Assembly: GCF_014699075.1 (NCBI RefSeq)
Contig: NZ_JACXAB010000013.1
Location: 40,866-104,865 of the forward strand
Direction: 5' to 3'
DNA from: Microvirga sp.
Lineage (GTDB): Bacteria; Pseudomonadota; Alphaproteobacteria; Rhizobiales; Beijerinckiaceae
Length of the DNA stretch: 64,000 nt
Below, one piece after another: positions 26,644-35,253 of this stretch (positions within the stretch are counted from its first letter, which is position 1; each line of letters begins with the position of its first letter). Made by a program: the position numbers and the translations under genes. The notes beneath the pieces are model-generated. The model was not told the origin of the DNA. It ran no database searches and saw only the letters and a program-made list of their open reading frames with translations.

Positions 26644-27438
26644 TTACGGTTCTTTGGAGATTCCGGTGGCAGCCATCAAGGCAGTTGCCAGCTCCGGGGT
26701 GCAGGCGAGAACCGGATTACCCTTGCGAAGGCCATCCTTGGCCAGGAAATCGTTGGTCCAGCCGCCCGCCTCTTCGATGATCAGAAGACCGGCCAGGGCG
26801 TCCCAGGAATTGATGTGGAGCTCGCAATAGGCGTCGATGCGCCCATCGGCGACGTAGGCCAGGCCAAGTGTCCCTGAACCGGCGCGCCGCACATTGGCCC
26901 CGGCTGTCTTCAGCTTGTCGACGGCGGCGATATAAGGTTCGGGCGGGAGGCGCGGCGACCAGCCGGCCTCCACGGTGGCCTGGTTCATGTCGGCCAAGCC
27001 GCTGACCCGGATCGGCTCCCCGTTGAGGATGGCGCCGCGCCCGCGCTGGGCGGTGTAGAGTTCCGCGTGCATCACGTCATAGATCACACCGATCTCGACC
27101 CTACCGTCGCGCACGAACGCGATGGAAATGGCAAAATGCGGGATGCCGCGAGCAAAGTTTGCCGTACCGTCGATCGGGTCCACCACCCACACGTCGCGCT
27201 CGAAGGAGCCGCCGCGTTCCTCGCCGAAGAAGGAGTCTTCGGGAAACAGGGCGCTCAGGCGGGTGCGGATCAACTCCTCCACCTCCGCGTCCGTGGCGGT
27301 GAGAAAGTCCTGGGGGCCTTTGAAGTCCGGCCGCTGCGAGCGCGGCCGCTCCAGAAAGCGCTTGCGCGCCAGCACGCCCGCCTCTCTGGCGATGGCGCAG
27401 GCAGCGGCAAATCTCATGTCCAGACCGTTGGTTGTCAT
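26644..27438 (-). CDS. Inositol monophosphatase family phosphatase
   Basis: This 264-residue Mg2+/Li+-sensitive phosphatase fold has VVDPIDGTANFARGIPHF (the metal-binding DPIDGT block near residue 85), GVIYDVMHAELYTAQRGRGA, and SWDALAGLLIIEEAGGWTND with the second metal Asp near residue 213. Members hydrolyse inositol phosphates, fructose-1,6-bisphosphate, PAP or other small phosphates. It lies 124 nt upstream of the binding-protein gene on the same strand, so it may process the imported phosphate compound. Confidence 0.9.
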   Translation of the reverse strand: MTTNGLDMRFAAACAIAREAGVLARKRFLERPRSQRPDFKGPQDFLTATDAEVEELIRTRLSALFPEDSFFGEERGGSFERDVWVVDPIDGTANFARGIPHFAISIAFVRDGRVEIGVIYDVMHAELYTAQRGRGAILNGEPIRVSGLADMNQATVEAGWSPRLPPEPYIAAVDKLKTAGANVRRAGSGTLGLAYVADGRIDAYCELHINSWDALAGLLIIEEAGGWTNDFLAKDGLRKGNPVLACTPELATALMAATGISKEP

Positions 27439-27632
27439 CGGGGCAGGGTGTCCTTCTGGATCAAAAGCGGGGCCTTCATTGTTATGAGCCCGTCATCCCA
27501 CTTTGAGAGGATGGCGAATCGTATGAGTTCAAAGGCAACAATGTCCTCATGACTTTTCGTCCAAGTCCTTTCTTAGCCGGCTCAAATCATCTACGTTACA
27601 ATTTAACCCGATAGGAACCCTACTCTCGTCGA

Positions 27633-28079
27633 ATGCCTCAGATCTCCAAAGATAAACTCAGCCAGGTTGCTGCATTGCCCTTTCGGATCCGGGACGGAAG
27701 GATCGAGGTGCTTCTCGTTACGTCACGCGAGACCAAGCGCTGGCTGATCCCCAAGGGCTGGCCCATGAAGGGCAAGAAGCCCCACAAGGCAGCGGCGCAG
27801 GAGGCGGAGGAAGAGGCCGGCGTCAAGGGCGAGATCAAGAACAAGCCCCTCGGCTCCTACGATTACTGGAAGCGCCGGGCCGCGCATTTCGACCTGTGCC
27901 AGGTCAATGTGTATCCGCTCGAGGTGTCGAAGCAGCTCAAGTCCTGGCGCGAGAAGGGGCAGCGTCAGGCGCAATGGTTCGGTGTCGAGGAGGCGGCCCA
28001 TCAGGTGCTGGAGCCGGCGCTCGCCGACCTGATCCGAAGCCTGCCGGAGCATGTGCATCCCGTCGCCCGGACGGGGTAG
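27633..28079 (+). CDS. NUDIX hydrolase (diphosphoinositol-polyphosphate-type)
   Basis: This 148-residue protein opens AALPFRIRDGRIEVLLVTSRETKRWLIPKGWP. The Nudix box is GKKPHKAAAQEAEEEAGV with the EAEEEAG metal-binding core near residues 55-62. The compact length and WLIPKGW motif match the DIPP/Ap-n-A subgroup. It cleaves a nucleoside- or inositol-diphosphate linkage; the substrate is unknown. A 194-bp gap separates it from the divergent phosphatase gene and should hold both promoters. Confidence 0.9.
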   Translation: MPQISKDKLSQVAALPFRIRDGRIEVLLVTSRETKRWLIPKGWPMKGKKPHKAAAQEAEEEAGVKGEIKNKPLGSYDYWKRRAAHFDLCQVNVYPLEVSKQLKSWREKGQRQAQWFGVEEAAHQVLEPALADLIRSLPEHVHPVARTG

Positions 28080-28194
28080 ACAGCAGTTTTTGCACCCCTT
28101 CAGGGAACGCAAAGCCCTTCAAGAAGTATTTCCTCTGACGAAGGCGGCCGAGCGCTGAAGCTTGGCCATTTTCCAGACAGTGAGGGAGACGTCG

Positions 28195-29367
28195 ATGAAG
28201 GCGCTTGTTTGGCATGGCACCACCGATATCCGCTGCGATACGGTTCCTGATCCGCAGATCGAGCATCCGCGCGACGCGATCATCAAGGTGACGAGCTGCG
28301 CCATCTGCGGCTCGGATCTCCACCTCTACAACCATTTCATGCCAGGCATGAAGAACGGTGACATCGTTGGACACGAGTTCATGGGCGAGGTGGTCGATGT
28401 TGGGACCGACGCCAAGGGAGCTTTGAAGGTCGGCGATCGTGTGGTTGTGCCCTTCACCATCATCTGCGGCGAGTGCGACCAGTGCAAGCGCGGCAACTTT
28501 TCTGTCTGCGAGCGGACGAACCGCAACGGCCATATCGCAGCCAAGGCCTTTGGCCACACGACAGCCGGCCTTTTCGGCTATACTCATCTCACCGGCGGGT
28601 ATCCGGGCGGGCAGGCCGAATATGTCCGTGTTCCCTTCGCTGACAAGACGCATGTAAAGATCCCGAACGGGCTCACCGACGAGCAGGTGCTGTTTCTCGG
28701 CGACATCTTCCCGACCGGTTGGCAGGCGGCCGTCCAGTGCGACATCGAGCCGACCGATACGGTGGCGATCTGGGGTGCTGGCCCTGTCGGCCAGATGGCG
28801 ATCCGCAGTGCCATCCTGCTCGGCGCGAAGCAGGTGATCGCCATCGATCGTGTTCCCGAGCGTCTGGACATGGCCAGGGCCGGCGGCGCCATCACCATCA
28901 ACTTCGACGAAGAGAGCGTGATCGAGCGCCTCAACGAACTCACCAATGGCAAAGGCCCTGAGAAGTGCATCGATTCCGTCGGCATGGAGGCGCATGCGGC
29001 CGGCACGGTCGATGCCATGTATGATCGCGTGAAGCAGGCGACCATGATGGAGACGGACCGTCCGCACGTGCTGCGCGAGATGGCTTATGTCTGCCGCCCG
29101 GCCGGCACGTTGTCGATTCCCGGGGTCTATGGCGGCCTTCTCGACAAGATTCCGTTCGGCGCGATCATGAACAAGGGTCTCACCATCCGCACCGGCCAGA
29201 CGCACGTGAACCGTTGGACCGACGATCTCCTGCGCCGCATCGAGGAGGGGCAGATCGACCCGTCCTTCGTCATCACCCACACGGTGCCCCTCGATCAGGG
29301 ACCCGACATGTACAAAGTCTTCCGTGACAAACAGGACGGCTGCATCAAGGTCGTTCTCAAACCCTGA
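28195..29367 (+). CDS. Zinc-dependent alcohol dehydrogenase (formaldehyde-dehydrogenase-like MDR)
   Basis: This 390-residue medium-chain dehydrogenase has catalytic-zinc motif [14 protein letters not shown] and GHEFMGEV, structural zinc cysteines in [15 protein letters not shown], and NAD-binding [12 protein letters not shown] near residue 190. The long insertion after the Cys cluster resembles glutathione-independent formaldehyde dehydrogenases. The start at 28195 follows GGGAGACG. A short membrane protein gene follows by 11 nt and is likely co-transcribed. Confidence 0.92.
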   Translation: MKALVWHGTTDIRCDTVPDPQIEHPRDAIIKVTSCAICGSDLHLYNHFMPGMKNGDIVGHEFMGEVVDVGTDAKGALKVGDRVVVPFTIICGECDQCKRGNFSVCERTNRNGHIAAKAFGHTTAGLFGYTHLTGGYPGGQAEYVRVPFADKTHVKIPNGLTDEQVLFLGDIFPTGWQAAVQCDIEPTDTVAIWGAGPVGQMAIRSAILLGAKQVIAIDRVPERLDMARAGGAITINFDEESVIERLNELTNGKGPEKCIDSVGMEAHAAGTVDAMYDRVKQATMMETDRPHVLREMAYVCRPAGTLSIPGVYGGLLDKIPFGAIMNKGLTIRTGQTHVNRWTDDLLRRIEEGQIDPSFVITHTVPLDQGPDMYKVFRDKQDGCIKVVLKP

Positions 29368-29378
29368 TAGGTGAGATC

Positions 29379-29954
29379 ATGCGCTACGAAACCGAAAGAA
29401 CACGCCGTCGTGGCCATGCCGATACGGCCACCGACACCCTGGCCCGCGGCCTCGGGATCTTCTCCATTGCTCTCGGCATCGCCGAGGTCGTGGCGCCGCG
29501 CGCCCTTGCGCGGGCGCTCGGCATGAAAGGGCAAGAGGGCCTGATCGCGGGCTACGGCGTGCGCGAGATCGCAACCGGCATCGGCATCCTGGCCTCCAAG
29601 GATCCGACACCGTGGATCTGGGGGCGTGTGGCAGGCGACGGGCTCGATCTGGCGACGCTGGCGACCGCGCTTGAGGGTAGGAACCCGAAGAAGGGCAATG
29701 TCGGCATCGCCATGGCGGCAGTGGCCGGCGTAACGGCGCTCGACGTTTACTGCGCCCAGACGCTGAGCCGCGAGAGCCCGACGCCGTTGCCGCCGATGCA
29801 GGACTATTCGGATCGCACGGGGTATCCCGGCGGGATCCAGCAGAGCCATGGCGCGGCAAAGGACTTCGAGGTGCCGCGAGACTTCCGCACGCCCGAAGCT
29901 ATGCGGCCCTACGCCCAGCCGCAGGCGTCGCAGCGGCCGACGCCGTCCATGTAA
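29379..29954 (+). CDS. Conserved hypothetical membrane protein (DUF4267-like)
   Basis: This 191-residue protein has hydrophobic segments GLGIFSIALGIAEVVAP and VGIAMAAVAGVTALDVYCA, and GYGVREIATGIGIL between, typical of small proteins placed beside zinc alcohol dehydrogenases in this order. The C-terminal third is polar and Pro-rich. Function is unknown; a membrane partner of the upstream dehydrogenase is possible. Confidence 0.75.
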   Translation: MRYETERTRRRGHADTATDTLARGLGIFSIALGIAEVVAPRALARALGMKGQEGLIAGYGVREIATGIGILASKDPTPWIWGRVAGDGLDLATLATALEGRNPKKGNVGIAMAAVAGVTALDVYCAQTLSRESPTPLPPMQDYSDRTGYPGGIQQSHGAAKDFEVPRDFRTPEAMRPYAQPQASQRPTPSM

Positions 29955-29963
29955 CCTTGGGGT

Positions 29964-30413
29964 ATGGCAAAGCCACAGGTTTTCACCATCGGATACGAGG
30001 GAGCGGACGTCGACCGCTTCCTCGCCACATTGAAAGATGCGGGCGTCACGACGCTCGCCGACGTGCGCGCCGTCGCGCTCTCCCGCAAACGCGGGTTCTC
30101 GAAATCCGCCTTGCGTGATGCCCTGGCCCATCAGGGCATCGGCTACGAGCACTTCATCAAGCTCGGAACACCCAAGGAAGGCCGCCAGGCGGCACGCGCG
30201 GGTGACGGCGATCTCATGCGCCGGATCTATTGCGATGAAGTTCTCGCGACCGAGCCGGCGCAAGAGGCTTTCCGCGAACTGGAAGCATTGGCCAGCGTCC
30301 AGCCGATCTGCCTCCTGTGCTTCGAGCGGGACCCTGCGAACTGCCATCGCACCGTGCTGTCGCAACGCCTCGCCGAACGTGGCTTCGAGACGGTGGATCT
30401 CACGGTTCTCTGA
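29964..30413 (+). CDS. DUF488 domain-containing protein
   Basis: This 149-residue protein of the DUF488 family has FTIGYEGADVDRFLATLK and TTLADVRAVALSRKRGFSK at the start, and LLCFERDPANCHRTVLSQRL near the end, the conserved Cys/His block of the family. The biochemical role of DUF488 is not established. It starts 9 nt after the membrane-protein gene. Confidence 0.88.
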   Translation: MAKPQVFTIGYEGADVDRFLATLKDAGVTTLADVRAVALSRKRGFSKSALRDALAHQGIGYEHFIKLGTPKEGRQAARAGDGDLMRRIYCDEVLATEPAQEAFRELEALASVQPICLLCFERDPANCHRTVLSQRLAERGFETVDLTVL

Positions 30414-30451
30414 CGCTACAAGGCAGGGAAGCGCAGGGAAGTGGGGCACTC

Positions 30452-30994
30452 ATGAATGCAATCGTTACAGCCGTGAGCCGCAGTTCAAGCCACAGCTTCA
30501 GCAAGCCCAATCAGGATTCCATCCTGCTACTGGCAGGCCTCGGCGTCGAGGGTGACGCTCATCTCGGCACCACGGTCAAGCACCGCTCACGCGTGGCGAA
30601 GGACCCTACTCAGCCGAACCTGCGGCAGGTTCATCTCATCCATGGGGAGCTTCTCGACGAACTCGCGGGCAAAGGCTTTGCCGTTGCGGCTGGCGCGATG
30701 GGCGAGAACGTCACGACCCGCGGCATCGATCTTCTGAGCCTGCCGGCCGGAGCGCGGTTGCTGCTTGGCAAAAGCGCCGTCATCGAGGTCACGGGCCTGC
30801 GCAATCCTTGCGTCCAGATCGACAGGTTTCAAAAGGGGCTCATGAAGGCTGTGCTGGGCAAGGACCAGCAGGGCAACGTCATTCGCAAATCCGGCGTTAT
30901 GGCGATTGTGCTCGAGGGCGGGGAGGTCCGACCCGGAGATCCCATCCGGGTGGAACTACCGTCCGAACCGCATCGGCCGCTCGAAGTTGTGTGA
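30452..30994 (+). CDS. MOSC domain-containing protein
   Basis: This 180-residue protein carries a MOSC domain (molybdenum-cofactor sulfurase C-terminal type). Features are GVEGDAHLGTTVKHRSRV near the N-terminus, MGENVTTRGIDL, and the conserved LRNPCVQIDRFQ with the Cys expected to carry sulfur or bind Moco. YiiM/YuaD-like relatives detoxify N-hydroxylated bases. The start at 30452 fits the family; longer in-frame starts overlap the DUF488 gene. Confidence 0.9.
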   Translation: MNAIVTAVSRSSSHSFSKPNQDSILLLAGLGVEGDAHLGTTVKHRSRVAKDPTQPNLRQVHLIHGELLDELAGKGFAVAAGAMGENVTTRGIDLLSLPAGARLLLGKSAVIEVTGLRNPCVQIDRFQKGLMKAVLGKDQQGNVIRKSGVMAIVLEGGEVRPGDPIRVELPSEPHRPLEVV

Positions 30995-31299
30995 ATCCCA
31001 GAACATGGTGAAACAAAAGTGCGGTTGCCAAGTTGAACGAACTACACTACTTTGCATCAAGGTATTAATTCCAGAGAGGGAGGACTGCATGGCTTTTGTG
31101 TGCTTGCTGAACGTTCCTCCCGCGTCCCGCCCGAAATCCTAGGCTGGACCAGGCGGGGCTCCAAGGCCCGGCAAACCTTATCAAGATTCCCATATCCTTG
31201 ACCATCGAGCGACGTCGAACGCGGTGAGCCGCCGTTCCTGCTGTCGCTCCTCGAAATTCCGGGAGAGGTGTGCGCCCCGAGCGTCACCTGTTCGTTGCT
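30995..31299. other. Intergenic region with AT-rich stretch before the ABC exporter
   Basis: About 305 bases with no large gene. Positions 31001-31080 are clearly AT-richer than the flanks and could hold a promoter. A 17-codon frame with a strong ribosome site lies at 31089-31142. No rho-independent terminator was identified. Confidence 0.5.
31089..31142 (+). CDS. Possible 17-residue leader peptide
   Basis: An ATG lies 5 nt after GAGGGAGGA and encodes MAFVCLLNVPPASRPKS before TAG. The strong ribosome site on so short a frame upstream of an ABC exporter gene is the only evidence; it could be a regulatory uORF or chance. Confidence 0.3.
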   Translation: MAFVCLLNVPPASRPKS

Positions 31300-33111
31300 A
31301 TGAACCAGCAGAAGAAGGGCGGGGATGCGACCCGCGACGTCCTGAGATTCACGTTCCGCCACTGGCGCGCGGAGCCGCGCTACGTGGCGTTGATCGTCGT
31401 GACCATGATGGTCTCGACCCTGGCCGACGTGTTCATGCCGGTCTTCGCCGGCCGGCTCGTCGATGCCATCGCCACAGGCGCTGACAACCGCGAAGCTGCC
31501 CTGCATGCAGCCCTCATGGCGTTCGCGTTCATGACCGGGCTCGGCCTGCTCATGATCGTCATGCGCCACCTTGCGTTCTACGGCATCGTGGAGCTGACCC
31601 TGCGCGTCATGGGCCGCGTGGCGCAGGATGCCTTCGCGCGCGTGCAGCGCTTCTCCACCGACTGGCACGCCAATTCCTTCGCCGGCTCCACCGTGCGCAA
31701 GATCACACGTGGGATGTGGGCGCTCGACCTGATGCATGACACGCTCCTGCTCGCATTGCTGCCTTCACTGACGGTGCTTGCCGGGTCGATGATCGTGCTC
31801 GGGCTGCGCTGGCCTGTCATGGGCGTCGTCATCGGCGCGAGCGCACTGATCTACATTGTCATGACAGCTCTGCTCTCGACCCGCTATGTCGCGCCGGCGG
31901 CGCGGCTTGCCAATGCATGGGACACGCGCGTCGGCGGCACATTGGCTGATGCCTTGAGCTGCAATCCTGTGGTCAAGGCCTTCGGTGCGGAGGCGCGCGA
32001 GGATGCCCGCCTCACCTGGGTGCTGAACAAGTGGCAGAAGCGCACGAGCCGCCTCTGGCAGCGTGGCACCAACAGCGGCACCGTGCAGTTCATCGCGCTG
32101 CTCGGCATCCGCGCGGCGATCATCGGCACGGCCATCTGGCTATGGTGGGACAACCGTGCGACGCCAGGCGATCTCGCCTATGTGCTCACGACCTATTTCG
32201 TGATCCACGGCTACCTGCGCGACATCGGCATGCACATCAACAACCTGCGCCGCTCAGTGAACGACATGGAGGAGCTCATCGAGATCCACCGGGAGCGCAT
32301 AGGCGTGCCGGATCGTGCCGGCGCGAAGCCGATCCGCATCGACCGCGGAGAGGTCACATTTGATCAGGTTACCTTCCACTATGCCGGACATGACACGCCG
32401 CTCTATCAAGACCTGTCTCTGACCGTCCGCGCCGGCGAGCGCGTCGGCCTCGTGGGCCCCTCGGGCTCGGGCAAGACGACCCTCGTCAAGCTCATCCAGC
32501 GTCTCTACGATGTGACGGGTGGCGAGATCCGCATCGACGGCCAGAGCATCGCCGACACACAGCAGGCGTCCTTGCGCGCGCAGATCGCCATCGTGCAGCA
32601 GGAGCCAATCCTGTTCCACCGCACGTTGGCTGAGAACATTGCCTATGCCCGTCCCGGAGCCCGCATGGCGGAGATCGAGCGGGCGGCGCGGCTCGCCAAT
32701 GCCCATGACTTCATCATGAGCCTGCCGAAGGGCTATTCCACGCTGGTGGGTGAGCGCGGGGTGAAGCTCTCGGGCGGCGAGCGCCAGCGCGTGGCCATCG
32801 CCCGTGCGTTCCTGGCCGATGCACCCATCCTGATCCTGGACGAGGCGACCTCCGCCCTCGACTCTGAATCGGAGGTGCTGATCCAGCAGGCCATGGAGCG
32901 GCTCATGGTGGGCCGCACCTCCATCGTGATCGCCCACCGCCTCTCGACGGTGCGGGCGCTTGACCGTATTCTCGTGTTCGACAGGGGTCGCATCGTGGAG
33001 GAGGGGGATCACCACAGCCTCTACCGCAAGGGCGGCCTCTATCGCCGCCTCTGCGACCACCAGGGCCTCGATTTCACCAGGGCTCACCAGCCCGATATGG
33101 CGGCCGAATAG
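31300..33111 (+). CDS. ABC exporter, fused membrane and ATPase domains (MsbA-like)
   Basis: This protein of about 603 residues has a six-helix type-1 exporter domain (about 1-320) followed by an ATPase with Walker A GLVGPSGSGKTTLVKL, Q-loop VQQEPILFHRTL, signature LSGGERQRVAIARAF, Walker B ILILDEATSALD and switch His in IAHRLSTV. It should act as a homodimer exporting a lipid or hydrophobic compound. Start choice is uncertain: ATG 31300 lacks a clear ribosome site, whereas GTG 31270 has GGGAG 4 nt upstream. Confidence 0.92.
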   Translation: MNQQKKGGDATRDVLRFTFRHWRAEPRYVALIVVTMMVSTLADVFMPVFAGRLVDAIATGADNREAALHAALMAFAFMTGLGLLMIVMRHLAFYGIVELTLRVMGRVAQDAFARVQRFSTDWHANSFAGSTVRKITRGMWALDLMHDTLLLALLPSLTVLAGSMIVLGLRWPVMGVVIGASALIYIVMTALLSTRYVAPAARLANAWDTRVGGTLADALSCNPVVKAFGAEAREDARLTWVLNKWQKRTSRLWQRGTNSGTVQFIALLGIRAAIIGTAIWLWWDNRATPGDLAYVLTTYFVIHGYLRDIGMHINNLRRSVNDMEELIEIHRERIGVPDRAGAKPIRIDRGEVTFDQVTFHYAGHDTPLYQDLSLTVRAGERVGLVGPSGSGKTTLVKLIQRLYDVTGGEIRIDGQSIADTQQASLRAQIAIVQQEPILFHRTLAENIAYARPGARMAEIERAARLANAHDFIMSLPKGYSTLVGERGVKLSGGERQRVAIARAFLADAPILILDEATSALDSESEVLIQQAMERLMVGRTSIVIAHRLSTVRALDRILVFDRGRIVEEGDHHSLYRKGGLYRRLCDHQGLDFTRAHQPDMAAE

Positions 33112-33153
33112 GCCGGTCTGGACAACCAGTCTGCAGGCTCATAAGGAAACCGC

Positions 33154-33651
33154 ATGTTTGAAGTCAAAGATATCCCTGTCTCCGACAACAAGCGGGACTT
33201 CTATGCCTCGCTTTCCCAGCAGCTCACCGGTCTCCTGGAGGGCGAGCGGGACATGATCGCCAACGCGGCCAACATGTCCGCGCTGATCTTTCAGTTCCTG
33301 CCCGATTTGAACTGGGCCGGGTTCTACTTCATGCGTAGAGGCGAGCTCGTGCTCGGCCCCTTCCAGGGCAAGACGGCCTGCGTGCGCATCGCGGTTGGGC
33401 GCGGGGTCTGCGGCACGGCCGTCGAGCGCCAGGAGTCAGTCGTGGTGCCGGATGTCCATGCCTTTCCCGGGCACATCGCCTGCGACAGCGCCTCCCGGTC
33501 GGAACTGGTCGTGCCGCTCATCAAGGATGGACGCGTTCTTGGCGTGCTCGATCTCGACAGTCCCAACCCGAACCGCTTCGATGATGAGGACCGCGAGGGC
33601 TGCGAGAGGCTCGTGCAGATCTTTCTCGCCTCCACTGAGATGACGCTCTAG
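33154..33651 (+). CDS. msrC: Free methionine-(R)-sulfoxide reductase (GAF domain, fRMsr)
   Basis: This 165-residue single GAF domain carries the complete fRMsr signature: GKTACVRIAVGRGVCGTAV and PDVHAFPGHIACDSASRSELVVP. The three conserved cysteines (about residues 76, 86 and 110) serve catalysis and resolution. It reduces free Met-R-sulfoxide with thioredoxin. It starts 42 nt after the ABC exporter gene and 9 nt before the FAD oxidase gene, so the three may be one unit. Confidence 0.92.
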   Translation: MFEVKDIPVSDNKRDFYASLSQQLTGLLEGERDMIANAANMSALIFQFLPDLNWAGFYFMRRGELVLGPFQGKTACVRIAVGRGVCGTAVERQESVVVPDVHAFPGHIACDSASRSELVVPLIKDGRVLGVLDLDSPNPNRFDDEDREGCERLVQIFLASTEMTL

Positions 33652-33660
33652 CCTGCTCGC

Positions 33661-34950
33661 ATGTCATCCGCCTATATCGACACCTATTACAGCCGGACCG
33701 TCGCAACGTCGGAGGTCTACCCTGCCGCGACCGGTCGGATCGAGGCGGATGTCTGCATTGTGGGCGGCGGGCTCGCGGGTCTGACCGCCGCGCTGAAGCT
33801 CGCCCGCAGCGGGCGCAGGGTTGTACTGCTCGAGGCGCAGCGCGTGGCATGGGGCGCCTCGGGGCGCAACGGCGGTTTCGTCTCGGCGGGCTATGCCACA
33901 GGGCTGTCGGCGATCGAGCGGCGGGTGGGAAAAGACCAGGCGAAAGAGCTCTTCCGCCTGTCGATGGAAGGCGTCGAGATCATCCGCCAGAATATCGACG
34001 AACTCGGCATCGAGGATGCAGTGCCCGTTTCCGGCATCGCAAAGGCGCTGCGTTACGACTCGCACGGCGCTCTGCAGGCGGGGTGCGAGAGCCAGCGGCG
34101 TGAGTTTGGACTGAACCTGCGCCACTTGGGCCGGGACGAGGTGAGAGGCCTCTTTGTTTCACCGAAGTACCACGAAGCAATCCTCGACGAGGGTGCGTTT
34201 CATTTCCATCCCCTGAACTACGGGCGCGCGCTTGCCCGCGAAGCAGCGCGCCTGGGCGCCTCGATCCACGAGAACTCACAGGTCATCTCCGCCGATCTGG
34301 AGGGTGCCGGGAAGATTGTTCGGACGAAGGATGCCGAGATCTCAGCCGGGCATGTGGTGTTCACGACCGGTGGCTATACGGGCGCCGTGCTCCCTGCCCT
34401 GAGCCGCGCCTTCCTGCCGATTGCCACATACGTCATGCTGACGGAGCATGCGCCTGAACGGGTGCGAAGCGCGATCCGTACACGCGCTGCGATCCTCGAT
34501 GATCGCCGGGCCGGGGACTATTACCGCCTCGTCGATGACGCCAGCCGCATTCTCTGGGGCGGGCGCATCACCACGCGTACGACGAACCCGCGCGATATCG
34601 CAGCCCTGCTGCGGCGTGAAATGGTGACGACCTATCCGCAACTTGCCGCTCTCAAGGTCGAGATCGCCTGGTCGGGGCTCATGTCCTACGCCCGGCACCT
34701 GATGCCTCAGATTGGACAGCTCATGCCGGGTGTCTGGCATTGTACGGCCTTCGGCGGCCACGGCATGAACACCACCGCCAGCGGCGGCACGGTGATTGCG
34801 GAAGGCATAACCGGCGAGAGCGACCGCTATCGTCTCTTCGCGCCTTTCGGTCTTGCGTGGAATGGCGGCCCTCTGGGGCGTGCCGCGGCTCAACTCACGT
34901 ATTGGGGCTATCAGGCCGCCGATGCAGCCAAGGAATTCCGCTCCCGCTGA
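33661..34950 (+). CDS. FAD-dependent oxidoreductase (DAO family, PuuB-like)
   Basis: This 429-residue flavoprotein has the N-terminal FAD motif VCIVGGGLAGLTAALKLA near residue 30, then GASGRNGGFVSAGYA and a C-terminal FGGHGMNTTASGGTVIAEGI block. The layout matches gamma-glutamylputrescine oxidases and related amine oxidases. It probably oxidises an amine or amino acid with O2, making H2O2, which suits the adjacent Met-sulfoxide reductase. The substrate is unknown. Confidence 0.88.
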   Translation: MSSAYIDTYYSRTVATSEVYPAATGRIEADVCIVGGGLAGLTAALKLARSGRRVVLLEAQRVAWGASGRNGGFVSAGYATGLSAIERRVGKDQAKELFRLSMEGVEIIRQNIDELGIEDAVPVSGIAKALRYDSHGALQAGCESQRREFGLNLRHLGRDEVRGLFVSPKYHEAILDEGAFHFHPLNYGRALAREAARLGASIHENSQVISADLEGAGKIVRTKDAEISAGHVVFTTGGYTGAVLPALSRAFLPIATYVMLTEHAPERVRSAIRTRAAILDDRRAGDYYRLVDDASRILWGGRITTRTTNPRDIAALLRREMVTTYPQLAALKVEIAWSGLMSYARHLMPQIGQLMPGVWHCTAFGGHGMNTTASGGTVIAEGITGESDRYRLFAPFGLAWNGGPLGRAAAQLTYWGYQAADAAKEFRSR

Positions 34951-34971
34951 AGCAGCGGGAGCCAAACCGCA

Positions 34972-35091
34972 TCACATCTTAGCCGCGGAGGCGACGATCC
35001 AAAGGCAGCTGATGCTGAAGGCAAGGCCGATCAGGTTCATCAGATAGGCCAAAGTGTCATTGGCAGGGTGGCGTTTTCCCGGACGATCCAT
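34972..35091 (-). CDS. 39-residue single-pass membrane protein
   Basis: A short frame encodes MDRPGKRHPANDTLAYLMN, then a hydrophobic helix LIGLAFSISCLWIVASA and a Lys-Met end. A basic, polar N-terminus and one clean helix are typical of bacterial small membrane proteins. GGGA lies about 8 nt upstream of the ATG. Convergent with the FAD oxidase gene. No function can be assigned. Confidence 0.6.
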   Translation of the reverse strand: MDRPGKRHPANDTLAYLMNLIGLAFSISCLWIVASAAKM

Positions 35092-35184
35092 CGTGCTTTC
35101 CCAAGGGCGGAAAGATGTTTCAGTCGGGATTATGCCTAAGCTTGAGGCTTGTCCAGATGGTTAACAGAGAGTTTCTGTGCGTTT

Positions 35185-35208
35185 GGGCTCAGCCAATAGG
35201 CTGAGCCC
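35185..35208. terminator. Perfect 10-bp hairpin downstream of the RTX protease gene
   Basis: GGGCTCAGCC (35185-35194) pairs with GGCTGAGCCC (35199-35208) around AATA. On the plus strand TTGAACAATCTT follows; on the minus strand, the direction of the protease gene, no T tract is present. It may act as mRNA end stabiliser or partial terminator. Confidence 0.5.
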
Positions 35209-35230
35209 TTGAACAATCTTGCAGACGTCT

Positions 35231-35249
35231 CGATACTTCGTATCGAAGT
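35231..35249. repeat. Overlapping alternative hairpins
   Basis: CGATAC-TTC-GTATCG (35231-35245) and ACTTCG-TAT-CGAAGT (35235-35249) are both perfect inverted repeats but share bases, so only one can form at a time. They lie just after the protease stop. Confidence 0.45.
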
Positions 35250-35253
35250 CTCG

